A stretch of DNA of 64,000 nucleotides from Ustulina deusta (Eukaryota > Ascomycota > Sordariomycetes > Xylariales > Xylariaceae). Positions 15,464 to 30,282 of the stretch are shown here, one piece after another (the stretch's first letter is position 1; every line of letters begins with the position of its first letter). Position numbers and translations under genes: made by a program. The notes under the pieces were generated by a model. The model did not search any database and was not told the DNA's origin. It worked only from the letters and a program-made list of their open reading frames with translations. The stretch spans positions 7,501 to 71,500 of the forward strand of contig JAJNNX010000064.1 in NCBI GenBank assembly GCA_023159155.1, read 5' to 3'.

Positions 15464-18400
15464 ATTTTAAAGTTTTTTTTTAAAGTTACTTATAATATAT
15501 TTATATAATGGCCCCTAAAAAACCTGGACTATTAACTAGATTAATGCCCCTTAAGGAAGACAAATTAGCTATAAATAGCTAATAAAGCTATACTAATTTT
15601 TTTCTAAATAAAAGTCAAAGATTAAAGCCTAGTAGTAGTTCGATACCTAGTTACTAAAATAACAATAATACTTTACGATTTAAAAATACTAACTAATTTT
15701 TATTATAATAAAATATTTAGCTTAAAATAAAACTTAAAAAAATAAAAATAACCCGTTTTTGGATCGAAGGGATTTTGACTTATAAGTATATATAAATCGA
15801 TATTAAAACAGAAACCTAAAAAATATAAATATTAAAAAAAAACTAGAGATCTAGAAAACTTTAAATTTTTTAATTTTTTAGATTTTTTTTATACTTTTTA
15901 CTTGGAATGCAGAAGTTAGCACTAAAAACAATATAACTTTTCTAATTCTAGCCTATTACTTATTTTTTTATTTTTTTATTATTATTTAACAAATTAGATC
16001 TAGGTAGTTCTAATTATTAATTACTTTATTATTATAAATACTACAATAATAATAAAAAGTTAAACATTAACCTTAATTACTTTTTAAAATTTAAATACTT
16101 TTTGCTTACTATATAATTTATTTATAACTAATAGGTTAAATAGATTAAAAAACTAAAATCTATATTTAAAAGTTTTTAAAAGAAGTTCTAATAAGCTTAG
16201 ATTTAAATTATTTATATAGTTAATAAAATAGACTAAAATTATAAAAACTAGTATTAAGTCCTTTTAAAAAAAAAAGCACACTAAAATTGCCTTTTTTATA
16301 AATCTAATTAGAAGATTTTTGTTAATTAGACTAAGACTTTGATTTATTAATCAACTTTCTTTATTATAAGTATTAGCTAGTAATTAAAAAAAGTTTAATA
16401 ATAAGCTAATTAAAACTTTAAAATATTCGATTAATATTTGTTTTAGATTAAAATTTAAAAAAAATAATAAAGCAATAATAAAAAAGCTATATTATATTAC
16501 TAAAAACTAACTAATTTATTTTAACAAAAAATTATAAATTTTAATAATCTATTATCTTAAAAGAGATTAGTAACAATAAATATAGCATAGTATTGTTAAG
16601 AACTAATAATTTTTGTTCTTAGAGCTATAAAGCTTTAATAAAAATTTTTATATCTAAATATTAACCGAACTAATACTAATAAACCCTAGGATTAGCAATA
16701 ATACTAAAGCTTTTTTAAATAGAGATATTTTAATAATAAGGATTATTTTTACTAAAGCTAAAGGTACTATAATATAGTTTGGAGCTAAAATAGTTGTTAG
16801 TATTATAACTAGCTAAGGCAACTTTATTTAAATTAGCAACCCCTTAATAATTATATACATAGGAAGTTATTACTTCTTAAATACTTTAGCTAATATACCT
16901 TTAATATACCCTAAAAATAGCCATAAAATAACCTTAATAACTGCCCGAGGCAAAGTAATAATACCTAAAACCTTTTCTGCTTTAATTATAAAAAGATAGG
17001 TTATATTAGTTATAATTATAAAAAACCTAACTAGTAATACTTACTAGAAAATCAAAAACGTTAAATTTAGAAAATTTAGTTAGATCAAAAATAAAAAAAC
17101 TCTAATACGTTTTATTATTTATAAAAGAACAATTATTATTTGGACTAAAATTGTTTATATAATTTTTTAGTATATTTTAATAAATATTTAAGTAATAATT
17201 AAAAAAATAAAGAATAGTTTTAGTTTTAGCTATAAAGCTTGGGCTAAAACTATAGCTTTTTATATTTGTTTTGTATTAATTTTATATTTTATGCAATATT
17301 TATTTTATTAGCCCAAAAAAACCTTATTAAAAACATTTATTAATTTAGATTTTTGTACTAAATATAATCGTATTAGTTATATTTTTGCTTTATATAATAA
17401 ACTAAAAAAAGCTTTATTTTATACCTATGTTTTATAATATGCTGCTAGAGGTAGATTTTTTAGTTATAGCGCTTATTAAGTTACTTATAAACTTACTAAT
17501 AGCTGTAGGGTAAGCTGAAAATTTTGGCATGCCTGTGTTGCTATTGACTAAGATAATTGGTTAAAAAAAAGTCCAGTGCTTTTTTCCTAAACTATACTAA
17601 AAAACCAAAAATTATACTTGATTTAAGTTCAAATCGCTAGTTTTATAGTTTAAGGCTTAAATATTTTGAGTTAATTATAATTTATTAATTTATTAGGGCT
17701 TACAAAAATAAAAAATATTATTAAGCTATTATATATTTTTTTAAACTCTTTTAGTTAGAAAAATTAGAGACTAAAAAGAATTATACTGGTTTTAAGGGTG
17801 TTCTGCCAGAATTTTACGACCTAGCTAATTTTTTTCATACTAATAAGGCTAGTATTTTCTTATATTTTAAACAAGGAGATTTAGTGATTAATTTATAAAA
17901 TAATGCTATAATACTTTATTATTTTATTTATTTATTAGCCTAGGACAAACTTAAAAAACTTTAAAAATAGTTTATAAAAATAATAGCTAATAAAAAGATA
18001 TAAAAATTTAAAAGCTTAGTTAGAGCTTTTATTTTGTTTATTTTTAAAAAAAATAAAAGTTTAAGACTATGTGTAGATTATAAAAGATTTAACTGTGTTA
18101 TATAAAAAAATTGCTATATTTTTATTATTATTTCGGAATTAATAAATAGATTTATATATATTAAAATATTTACTAAGATCGATTTTAAAAATACTTATTA
18201 TTATATCTGAATTAAAAAAAGAAATAAATAAAAAATAGCTTTTTATATGTGTTATAGCTATTACAAATTTTTAGTTATGCTTATAGGTTTGTGTAATGCC
18301 CCTGCTACTTTTTAGAACTATATATATAAAGTATTTAATAATATTTTAAATATATTTTGTATTATATACCTGGATAATGTTTTTATATTTTTTATAAATA

Positions 18401-20717
18401 AAAAACTTTATATAAAATATGTTTAGGAAGTTATTAAAAGATTTTAAAATGCTAAGCTATATGCTAAGCTTTTAAAATATTAGTTTTATTAAGAGAAACT
18501 TGAATTTTTTAGATATATTATATTTGGTTAAGGTATCGAAATGGACCTTAGTTATATTAATATAATTAAACAGTGGCTGTTTTCTAGTTTTTGTTATAAG
18601 TTGTAATAGTTCTTGGGGTTTTGTAATTTTTATTGGCGCTTTATTAAAGTGTATTTTTAGGTTGCTGTTTTTCTAACCTGGTATTTAAAAAAAAGCGTAA
18701 CTGGGATAAAAAAAGGTTGAATTTTTTTAGACTGTTCTGTAGTAAAAGTTTTTAAAAAGCTTTAGGACTTATTTAGGAAAGTTATTCTTTTTATATATTT
18801 TAACTTTAAAAAGCAAATATTAGTAGAGACCGATTTTTTTAAAGTAGCGTTAGTAGGGAACCTTTTTTAAAAAAATAGCTAAAGTAAATAGTGTTCTGTT
18901 ATATTTTATTTTTATAAGTTTACTAATATAGAATTAAACTATAGGACTTTAGATTAAAAAACATTTGTAATTATAGAATATTTTAAGTATTAGTAATATT
19001 ATTTTTAAGGAAGCAAATTATTAGTTAAAGTATTAACTAACTATAGCAATTTTTAGATATTTATAAAGACTCCAAAGCTAAATAAAAAGCAAGCTTGTTA
19101 GTATATATATTTAGTTTTTTTTAATTTTATTATTAAGTATAGATAAAGCAAGCAAAATAGGGCTGATTTTTTATTGTGCCGACCTGATTATATAGGCAAT
19201 TTGCCCTAAGATATTAATCTTTTTTTAATACTAGAAAGAAAGATTGTAGTAGTATAGACCAAGATTTCTAATAAATATTTAAAGGTACTAGTAGGCAAAG
19301 TATGTGCCGCCCGACCCCCTAAGGAAAGGACTATTTTTATATAAGTAGTTATATATATATAAGCACAAATAACTATAAATAATAAAAACTTTTAAAATCT
19401 AGATATATTATAAAGCTTATAAAACATAATCTAAAATATTTAATAAAAAGACCCTAAATATAAATTGATTAAAAAGCATATTAATACTAGAAAGTTTATA
19501 GACTTTTAATAGATAATTAAAAGATTTTTTTTATATTATAAAAATAAAGTTTATATTTTTTTAAAAAAATCTATTTATTTTTAGCTTATTGAATTATATT
19601 ACAATAACCTATTATTAGGGCATTTTAGACAAAAGCGCATACTTAAACTATTATAGCGCAAGTTTTTCTAGCCAAAAATAAAAACAGATGTTAACAATTA
19701 CATAAATAGTTATACAATATGCCTTAGATTAAAAACAAAACATTACTAAAAATACAGCAAACTTAATATTTTATTTATATTTTTAGTTTTTATATAAGAA
19801 CTATTTATAGATTTTATAATTAGACTACTTTTAACTTTTTATAAAAACTACTAAATTAATTATATTTTAATAATTATTAATAGATTTACTAAGTTAATAT
19901 ACTTATTTTTTGTTAATACTAAAATAATTTTAATATAGCTTATTATTTTATTTTATTAAAAAATTAAATATATTTATAGAAGTTCTATAAGTATTATATT
20001 AGATTGCAGCTTTTTTTTTACTAGTTATTTTTAGTTAGACCTATACTATTATTTTAAGATCAAAAAAAGATATTTGGTTATATTTTACTTTAGAACCAAT
20101 AGATAAACAGAATATATAAATTAAATAATTAAAAACTATTTTAAATGTTTTATTAATAGCAAACAAACTAATTAGCTATAACTATTTCTTTAAATATATT
20201 TTGCGATTAATTTAGCTATTAATAGCATAACTAGCAAATTATCTTTTAAAGCTTTATATAGCTATATATTAAAGTTTAGACTATTTATTAAAGATAACTT
20301 TATTTTAAAAGAAGTACTAGCAGTATAGGAACAATTACAAAAACTATAAACTATTAAAAATAACTTAAAAAATTAGTAGCAAATTATAATTAAAAGGTAT
20401 TAAAAATATTATAATATTAAATATAAACTTATAACTTATAAAATTAAAAATATAGTAGCATTATTTATAAAAAACTTAAGTTTTAAATATTTAAAACTTA
20501 TATTTAAGTTTATTAGCTTATTTTAGATCTTTAGTTGTATTAGATCGTAGGCGTATTATTTTATATTTTTAATATAATATGCCTATTTTTATAACGTTTT
20601 TTCTATCTAACTATTTAAGTTTTAAAAAGCTAATATTATATATAACCTACCTATACTAGACCTTATAAATAATTCAAATAAATAAAAAATAAAAAATATA
20701 ATAGTAAAATAAATATA

Positions 20718-20780
20718 TAATTATAAGTTATATTATAAAGTTAAATAAAAAGGCTAGCTAACTAAATATAACTAATAAAT
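20718..20780 (+). other. Chromodomain remnant at the integrase C-terminus of element B
   Basis: The translated segment follows the chromodomain core pattern YxVKWKGW, with TGG codons mutated to TAG or TAA. It lies directly downstream of integrase, the position typical of chromoviruses, where this domain directs integration to chromatin marks. Confidence 0.65.
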
Positions 20781-20799
20781 ATTAGCTATTAATATTATA

Positions 20800-22731
20800 A
20801 TACTTAAAGCAATACAAACTTTTAAATAATAACAAAATTATAAAAAAAAGAATTTTTAACTTAGTAATTTATATTTAAAACAATAAAAAAAAAATCGATT
20901 AATTCTATTTTTATTTAAGAGTACTTAGCCCTATTGCTTAAAAACTTAACTAATCTAACAATTATATTAGCCCGAAACTCTAGCAAGTTAATAAAAACAA
21001 ACCTATAAAAAACCTATACAGTTAGAATCAAACTAACTATTTTAAATACTTAATCTGCGCTTTACTATTAGGCCACATACAAACTACCCCTAAGATTAAA
21101 TCTTATTAAAATAATAAATATCTAAATTTATTATAGCAGCTATAGCAGTAGTCCAGGTTGCTTAATTATAAGTACTTATAACTATTTTTTTTAACTTTAT
21201 TATAAAATAATAAATAACTAATATCTATAGTATATAACTATAATTTTTAAATTAAAAATATATAATAGTTATACAAAAATATATTTTATATTAATTATTT
21301 ATTTATTTATATTAGATAATAATATAAAATAAGATTAAATAAAGGTATTTATAGCGTTAAAAAAGAAGTACGCTACTACTTGGAATAGGACGTTCTTTTA
21401 TTATATTATTAATTAAAAATATATAATACAAGTGTTTTAAAAATATATAAATAACTTATAAAAACCTAATAAAACAACAAAAGAACTATTTATTTTAGTA
21501 TTGCTAAGTTTGCTAGTAAAGCCAAATTATACGTAATAAATTACTAAAAAACAATAAAATATTTTTAATAAACAAAATTAAATACTAACTAGTTACTAAC
21601 AAAACTTTATAAAAGTTTGCTAAATAACTAAACCTATTTTATTAATAACTTTATTACTATTTATATTTATTTTAAAGTTAAATAACCAATAAAACTAGTT
21701 TAATAATTTATTAATACAAACTATATTAAAAAATATTAAACCTAGAACCTAATTAAATAAAAAATCTAAATTAGTACTAATATTAATATAAAACAAATAT
21801 AGATCTATTTATAAAGTTATATATTTTATACTTTTTTTAATACTTATTATAAAAAAATACTCTAACTTTTTTATAATATAAATGATCTAAATAGGCCGGC
21901 CGAGGTTAGGCTAAGCCCTATTATAAGTACTGCTAAAATAGCATTAGTACATATACGCACTACAGACTAGAGATTTAATAAATTTGCGCTTATAAGCTTT
22001 GTTTTTAGTTTTAATAGCTTGCTTACATATATATTGCTTACAATTACAATAATTACAGCTATTTATAACTTTTTAGCAAACAAAGCATTAAAGGCAATAG
22101 TTACAGCAGTTCTACAAAAGTTTCTTATTAAAAAAGACATAAAAAGGGTTAAAAATAGTATTAAATATAATAATACAAACATAAAAAAAAAAAAAAAAAA
22201 AAAGTATAAAAACAAAGTAAAAAAAAAAAAAACAATAGCAGCAATATATATAAGTAGCTAAAACTAACAAATAATAATAATAGTAGTAGCTAAAAAAAAA
22301 AAAAATAAAAAAAGAGATTAGGCTAGAATATTTATATAAAACTAGATTAGCTTTATAAGCAATTTATATATAGCCTACGCTTAAATTACTAGTATTAAAA
22401 TTTATTATATATTTAAATATATAATATATATATATATACTATACTACATATATATTAAAACTCCCAATTAATAATATTATATAAGTACTAAAATATTTAT
22501 ATTAATAATAATAATAATATTATATATTACTAATATAATAAAAGTACCTATATACTTATACTTATAAACACTTAATTAATTATACTGCACTAATTACATA
22601 TATATTACCCCAATTTTATATAAACCCTATATTTGAATTACTTCTTATTTATACATATATATACTACCTACCTATACTATACATTTTATATCTTATATAC
22701 TTATATATATTAGGTTAAGGACAACCTAACT
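20800..22731 (+). other. Long AT-rich 3' segment of element B without recognisable domain
   Basis: About 1.9 kb lies between the chromodomain remnant and the polypurine tract. It holds homopolymer and AT microsatellite runs (for example about 22185-22235). The one open frame at 22019-22261 is mostly Lys/Asn from A-runs and is not a credible gene. Whether an extra gene once lay here cannot be read after RIP. Confidence 0.6.
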
Positions 22732-22748
22732 AAGGAGGAAAGGATAGT

Positions 22749-22925
22749 TATTATGCCTAGCATACTAGGACCGGTGCACATTTACTATATATATATTATG
22801 TCTGCATTTACTTCGATAGAGAATCTTTTTCCTATAAACTTTAGTTTTGTAAGCTAACTTTACTAAATATATAACTTATTTCTCTATATATTATACCTGA
22901 CCTCGTGAACTTCCTATTTATAATA
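22749..22925 (+). repeat. 3' LTR of element B (177 bp)
   Basis: It begins TATTATGCC (from TGTCATGCC) directly after the polypurine tract AAGGAGGAAAGGATAG and ends TAATA. Confidence 0.92.
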
Positions 22926-22980
22926 ATTAATAACTTTAAATTAAAACTATATTTAAACTTTTAGTTTTAGAAAAAAGTAG

Positions 22981-23217
22981 TATAACAGTTAGTATAATCT
23001 TAGCAAAACTTGCAAAAATTCCAGACCTATATAGTAATAAAATAAAAAGTCTACGCATGGATTAACTTATAACTTTATAGCTATATATATAGAGTTTATA
23101 TCTACCCACCCTATAAATTTTAACTTTTTTTCTTCCTTTTTTTCTTTTTTAATTTAGAGTCTTTGTCTATAGTATTAATAAACTAGCTATGGAAGCTTTA
23201 CTCGATTGATCGTGACA
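22981..23217 (+). repeat. 3' LTR of Gypsy A (237 bp)
   Basis: It is preceded by a purine tract (22969-22980). It begins TATAACAGTTAG and ends GATCGTGACA, and is less decayed at its 3' end than the 5' copy. Confidence 0.9.
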
Positions 23218-24416
23218 CTTAGTTATTTTTAGAATAATTGTTTTGTTTTTAAAGAGTTATTTTAATATTTAATAGTATTTTTCTAACGTTTAATTATATT
23301 AATTTGTATTTTTTTGTATTTTTAGGTCTATATTTTATTGTTTGTAGCTAAGAGGTTTAACTATAATTATTAGCAAAAATTAAACTAATAAGGATAGATT
23401 ATCTAGCTAAATTAACTATTATTTTTAAGTTTTTATTAGAACATTTTGTTTTATTAACTATTTAATACTAATAATAATATTATAACTAAAATTAGTGATT
23501 TAAAACATTTAATTTTTGAATTGTTAATTATTAATTTTTATAGTATATATTAAATATTTGCGGACTTTGCTAACTACTTTGTTTTAGTAATTGTAAAGCT
23601 TTTAAAGTCTAGCTAGCTAAACTACTTTTATTTTTAATTATTATTTAATTTGTTGCACAAACTTACAGCTAATTATTAAAAAAATATAAGCTCCGGTATT
23701 ATATAAAACTAAAGTTTTTATTCTAATATTATTAATTTATAATTAAATAAATATTTTAAAAGTAATTAATTTGTTTTAGCTATATATTTTAATTAAAATA
23801 AATAAAAGGACTAATAAAAAGACTTTTATTAGTTCTATTTATTTTTTAAGTTAGATAAACTACTAGAGCTATTTTTGTTATAGCTTTTTTTACTAATTAA
23901 ACACCTAAAACTTTAGGCTTTTAGTTAAAGCAATTAACTAACATATGCCTTTTTTTACTATAAATAAAACAGGTCTTATTATTCTAATAAGCTTTTTTTT
24001 TTTTTATAATTAGTGCTTATTTTAATTGTTTTAAAATAAATATTTTAAAACTTCTAAGGTTAGCTAAAAGTTAGTAAGCTAGTTTGCTAGAAGCTTAGTT
24101 ATTTAAGTTAGATTTTTGCTTAGTTAAGCTAGCAGGTTTAGTTTATTAATAGTTTTTATAGGCTTGCTTAGCGTTATATACTAATTTAATAATTTTATTA
24201 ATAAATAATTTATAAAAAATATTTAGATCTATAAAAACTTTATATAAATTTTTTTTTAAGTTTATATAAAAATAGTCCTATAATTTATGTTTTTATTATA
24301 ACTTAGCAAATTAATACTTTTAAGCTAAGTTATTAAATATAGAAATAAATTTATTAATATTTTTATTAGCTTTATATATATAGGTTTAAAATGTTTTATA
24401 AATAATAGCTACTTAG

Positions 24417-24651
24417 TGTCACGATCAGTCAAGTAAAGCTTCCACAGCTAGTTTATTAATACTATGGACAAAGACTCTAAGCTTAAAAAGAAAAAAAGGA
24501 AGGAAGGAAGTCAGAGTTTACAGGGTGGGTAGATATGGACTCTGTGTGTGTGGCTGTAGAGTTAGGTTAGTCTGTACGCAGACTTCCTATTTTATTGCTA
24601 TATAGGTCTAGAATCCTTGCAGGTCTCGCCAAGACTGTACTAACCGTTACA
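24417..24651 (-). repeat. 3' LTR of Gypsy D (235 bp)
   Basis: On the plus strand it reads TGTCACGATCAGTC to CCGTTACA. This is one of the best preserved LTRs of the family in the window. Confidence 0.92.
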
Positions 24652-27600
24652 CTACCCCTTTCCAAAACTAAAAGTTTAAACATAGTTTTAATTCGAAGTT
24701 ACTAATAACGTCGGGTTTGTATAGTTTTTCTGTGTTATACTGCCTTATTATTATTTTTATAATTATTTGCAAACTTATCGGCTGCTACTACGTATATTTA
24801 TTTTTGTAATTTTATAGGGGGTCTAAGGGCTTTTTTATAAATTTTATAAAATTAGTTAAGTTTGATTAGTATATTTTTAAAATTTTAAGCTATATATTAA
24901 ATATTATTAAAATTATAGCTTTTTTAAGTAACCTAGTATTATAACTTTTTGTTTTTTTTATATATTTTTAATTATTTAATTTATTTAACTTTAAATTTTG
25001 TTTTGCTATTAATATTTTTAGCTAAAAATAATAATTAGATTTATTAAAATAAAAAATTATTGTTTGCTTTTTATAATCGGTTAATATAAAATAAGTTTTT
25101 TATTTTATAAAAATTAGGTAAGTTAAAAACATAGCTAAATTTTTGTTTTTTTAAAATTTCGAAAATTTTAACTAATTAAAAGTCTAATCTAATAGTTAGT
25201 ACTTGCGTTATAAAACCTTTTTTTTTTTAAAAAAACTTTATTTTTTATTTTAAAATTTATTAAATATTTTTTTTGTTAGCTTATAGCTTATATTATTTTT
25301 ATATAAAAGTTGCTATATTATATATTATTTTTTAAACGTTCTAGGTTTAGCAAACAAGTTTAAACGTTTATTGCTTAGTATTAGAATTTATAATAGTTTT
25401 GCTAATATTTATTATTAGAAAGTTTTATATTTTAACTCTTATTGCTACTTTTAGTAGTAATATATCGATTAATAAATATTATAAAAAATTATATGCAAAA
25501 TTTAAAACAAAAAAATAAATACTCTAATTATTTTAGTATTTATTAATATAAAAACAAAATTATTAGTCTAGTGCTTAATTAATTAATTTTATTATTTTTT
25601 AGATTTAAAAATAGTAAATACTACTAAAGCAGTGCTTAATGCTTATAAAACTATTAATTATTGCTATAAACTTAAAAATAAATAGTTCTATATTATTTAA
25701 TATTTATATGTTTAGTATACTAAAAAATTTATATAAACTTTTATAGTATTATATAACTAGTAACTTTATAATATTTATTTTTTTACTAAATAAAATTGCA
25801 ATTAAACAGCTAAACTTATTTATAAATATTTATATATAGTTATAACCCTATTAGTTAAATAATATATTTTTACTATCTACTACTATATATTGCTATACTA
25901 TAGCTAGTATAAGCAATAAATAAAAAAAGCTAAAAGTTTTGTTTTGTAATATTTTGTTTTTTTTATAATTATAACAATTATATATATATTATTTATAATT
26001 ACGTTTTAAATAAAACTAATAATATTCTTATTTTAACATTTTAATTATTTTGTACTAATTTTAATATATAATAATTAAAAATATATAAATTTTTCGAATT
26101 AAAACTATACAAAAAAAAATAATCCTATCTAAAATAACTTTAAATATATATAGTTTTCTGTTTTTATTTCCTAGCTCTTATAGCTAGTTTTTTTATTTAA
26201 TTAAATTTACTAAATTAGCTTCTTAGAAAATATTAAATAAAAAATCTATAGTTAATATAAAACTTAATATTTTATTAAGCAGAACTAATACTATTGTTTG
26301 TTTTTTAGCTTTTTTAGCTTTAATTATAAAAAGCTTAGCTATTTTTTTTAATAAAGCATTAGCTACTATTTTTTTGTTCTAATTAATATTAAAAAGTAAT
26401 ATTAAAGTTTAATAAAAAGTTAGCTTAATATATTTATTATATTAATAAAATCTATTTATTTAAAAAATATTATAAAACTTAATAATTAATTATTATAAAA
26501 AACTTAGTTTTAAGGAGCTCTAGGTAATAATATTCCAAAGTTTATATTATTACTAAAAGTTCATAGTCTTAAATTAAATAAGCTTACTTAATTAATATTA
26601 TTATTTTAAAGAAATACTTTATAGGTTTCTAGGTTATATTTTTTTATTGCTACTAGATAATTTTTCTTATTATATTATATAAAATATCTATTTTTATTTA
26701 TATTAGTTAGCCGGGCTTAAAAAAAGCTAAAATAAATATTTTACAAGCTAGCAGTTTTATATGTTCGAAAACTTATTTTTATTCTAGTCCTATTATAAAT
26801 AGCTTATTTTTTTTTAGTAATTAATTTAAAAAAGTAGTAATTTTACTAGCGTAGTAGGTAAATATGCAAACATAGTTATAAAGCTTAAAAAATAACCGGA
26901 TTAACTTAGTATTTTTAAAATTATTAAAGTCCTAATCTAGAATTGCTTAGATCTTTGTAGGGTTAATTCTAATCTTTACTCTAGTTTTTATAACTATTCT
27001 TAAGTAATTAATAATAAATATATTAAAACAAAACTTTTTAATATTTTTTTAATATTTAGTTTAATATAAGTAATAAATTACTTTTTTATAATAGGTCTAG
27101 TACTATTTTTTAGTTTTAAAATAAATTAAAATATTATTTGTATAAGTATTCGCAAACTTATTTAAAAATTCTTAAATTTATATATTAATAAAAGCTTGCT
27201 ACTAAGTAGGTCCTATTTTTAAACTAAAAAGTAAAACTTTTTATTAAAATACTCTTTTGCAGGTTTAGAAAAAAATAAAATAAAATAATTCTATAATTAA
27301 TAATAATTAATAAAAAACTTTAATAATATCTAGTTTAATAAATTAAATAATATTATAATAATTAAATATAATTTTATTAATATTTAGAGCTAGTATAATT
27401 TAATTTTTTAAATATATATTTTTTTATTAGTAATTAATTATAAACTTATGTTTAATTAACCTAAGTTTAAATACAAATAAAACAAAAGTAATATTTAAGT
27501 CTATGCTTTGTTTAATAAAATCTATAATTAATAGCTTATTTATAAACTCCTTTTTAAATAAAATAAACTATATAAATATATAGTATTAATAGAAACTAAA

Positions 27601-30282
27601 AACATATTTTTTACTATTAAGTTCTAGTACTATATTAAACCCTAGTTATAATAATAGTAAAGTTTTGGATTCCTTTTTTAAAAAGAACCCCTTTAGGTAT
27701 AATAACTAAAAAAACAAAAAACTTTATATTAACTCTATATACTAAAGGTCTTTTTTTTTTTTAAATAGGATCGGTTTACTATTAAAAGTTTTTTATAGTA
27801 TTACTTAGTTAATTTAAATCTATTTTTTTTGCAAAATATTAATTACTTTTAAATCTTTTTTAAATAGTTCGGTATAATTATTTTTGGTTATTATAAACTT
27901 AATTGCAATAAGCTCCTTTAAAGTTCTTTTGGCTAGTTACTTTTATTTATCTTAATAAAAATAATTCTAGAAGTCTTACATAATTTTCTTAATAACAGTT
28001 TAGTTTTTTTTTTATTTAGGAATTACTATATAAACCTTTTTTGTTTTAGTTTTAAAAATCCTAAGTTTTTATTTTATTTTCTTAGTTTTAGTTATCTTTA
28101 GAATAATTGTTTTATTTTTAAAAAATTATTTTAATATTTAATAATATTTTTCTAACGCTTAATTATATTAATCTATATTTTTTTATATTTCTAGGTCTAT
28201 ATTTTATTATTTATAGCTAAAAAGCTTAACTATAATTATTAGCAAAATTAAACTAATAAAAATAAATTATTTAGCTAGATTAACTATTATTTTTAAGTTT
28301 TTATTAAAATATTTTATTTTATTAACTATTTAATACTAATAATAATATTATAGCTAAAATTAATAATTTAAAATGTTTAATCCTTAAATTATTAACTATT
28401 AATTTTTATAATATATATTAAATATTTGCAAACTTTACTAACTACTTTGCTTTAGTAGTTATAGAACTTCTAAAGTTTAGCTAGCCAAACTATTTCTATT
28501 TTTAACTATTGCTTAACTTATTATATAAACTTACAACTAATTATTAAAAAAATATAAACTCTAATATTATATAAAGCTAAAGTTTTTATTTTAATACTAT
28601 TAATTTATAATTAAATAAATATTTTAAAAATAATTAATTTATTTTAGCTATATATTTTAGCTAAAATAAATAAAAAAATTAATAAAAAAACTTTTATTAG
28701 TTCTACTTGTTTTCTAAGTTAAATAAACTACTAGAGCTATTTTTATTAAAGCTTTTCTTTGCTAATTAAACACCCAAAACTTTAAGCTTTCGATTAAAGC
28801 AATCGATTAATATATGCCTTTTCTTACTACAAATAAAACAAGTCTTATTATTCTAATAAGCTTTTTTTTTTTTATAATTAGCGCTTATTTTAACTATTTT
28901 AAAATAAATATTTTAAAACTTCTAAAGTTAGCTAAAAATTAGTAAGCTAGTTTACTAAAAACTTAATTATTTAAGTTAGATCTTTGTTTAATTAAACTAG
29001 CAAGTTTAGTTTATTAATAGTTTTTATAAGCTTATTTGGCGTTATATATTAACTTAATAATTTTATTAATAAATAATTTATAAAAAATATCTAAATTTAT
29101 AAAAGCTTTATATAAGTTTTTTCCTAAGTTTATATAAAAATAGTTTTATAATTTATATTTTTATTATAACTTAGCTAGTTAATAGTTCTAAATTAAATTA
29201 TTAAATATAAAAATAAACTTATTAATATTTTTATTAGCTTTATATATATAAGCTTAAAATATTTTATAAATTATAACTATTTAATTAAAATTATAATAAA
29301 CTATTAATAAAATTTAAATTATTTTAATAATATTACTAAATAGTTTTTTAGTTAAATAAAAGCATATTTTTACTAATTTTTTAGTACGTTTTTTTAACTA
29401 GCTTATAATATACTAAAATTAGCTATTTTTAATTTAGAACGTAGTAATATCTTTATTTAGCTTTTTTATTAGTTTATAAACCTAATTATTAAATAGGGCT
29501 TTATTTCCTATAAACTTGCTAAGATTAGTTCTTTATATTTTAGCTTTTTTAATATAAGCAAGGTTTAAAGCGCTAAAAAATAAACTAATAAAACAAAAAG
29601 CAAATAAAGCAGTAAAACCAAAAAGTTTAAAATTAATGCTTTTAAATACACTTTTTATTATTAAATTGCAGTTATTCTTTAAAAGAGCTAAAGTAAATAT
29701 ATTAAAAAATTAATGCTTTACTTTTTTTATTTATTAAAAAAGTTCTACTAGAACTAACATAAGATTATAAGCTTATATAGCTACAATATTTAGTACTATA
29801 TTTCTAAATATATTACTTATTTTAAATAGTTCTAGTTCTAGTTTAAATTCCGCTTCTTTAGGTTCTAACTTTTCGTTTTTTTTGGATTTCTTTTTAAATA
29901 TTAGTTCGCTTAAAACATCTACAAAAAAGTTTAGTGCTTAATTTTCTTTTTTTTTTATAAAAATTTTTTTTTAAAATTATTTAATAGTAAAAAGCTAGCT
30001 ATACTTAAAGGTTAAAATTATTTTAATTATTTAAGAACTAGAAATAAAATAAAAGTATTTAAAGTTAGGTTTTCTGCAGGTTATTAGCTTTTAAGTAGCA
30101 TAAAAATTAAAAGTTTTATCGGGGTTATATTAAAATTAAATTTATATTATAAAATATATAATCTTTTATATTAAACATATAACTAAAAAAAAAAGTTTAT
30201 TTATATTTTGCTAACTATAACAAAATAAAAAATATATATTTATTAAATACTTATTAACAAATAATTAATAAGCTTAAAATAA

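Larger units (their letters stand above)
15285..22925 (+). mobile_element. Chromodomain Gypsy element B (7.6 kb), degenerate
   Basis: B is a full-length plus-strand element with short LTRs (15285-15463, 22749-22925), nested in element A and flanked by ATTAG (15280-15284) and ATTAA (22926-22930). The gag start ATG at 15508 is followed by about 20 readable codons. RT is recognised by GLCNAPATF (about 18286-18312) and by YLDD read as YLDN (18367-18381). RNase H spans about 18.9-19.2 kb and ends in a segment resembling the ADFLSRRPDY family end. Integrase follows (about 19.6-20.6 kb). A chromodomain-like segment (YYKVKWKGW with both W codons read as stops) is at about 20718-20780. A purine-rich tract (22732-22747) precedes the 3' LTR. 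Confidence 0.9.
9500..23217 (+). mobile_element. Gypsy element A, interrupted by element B
   Basis: A is a plus-strand element with LTRs at 9500-9735 and 22981-23217 and an internal region of 9736-15284 plus 22931-22980. Its own length is about 6.07 kb. Surviving landmarks in order are a gag CCHC knuckle (11177-11218, C-X2-C-X4-H-X4-C), a protease active site DTGA read as NTRA after G-to-A changes (11449-11460), the RT YIDD box read as YIDN (12867-12881), and RNase H ELLAIV (13449-13466). Integrase follows to about 15.2 kb. The order PR-RT-RH-INT is that of Ty3/Gypsy. It is inserted in C, flanked by TTTAG (9495-9499) and CTTAG (23218-23222), a 5-bp duplication differing by one C/T change. Confidence 0.9.

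Noticed and set aside
17560..17660. Possible tRNA-like stretch with TTCAAATC
   Set aside because: No acceptor stem or anticodon arm could be folded around it; it is inside element B.
22019..22261. 80-codon frame rich in Lys and Asn
   Set aside because: It comes from A-runs in the RIP-decayed tail of element B; no domain and no conservation signal.
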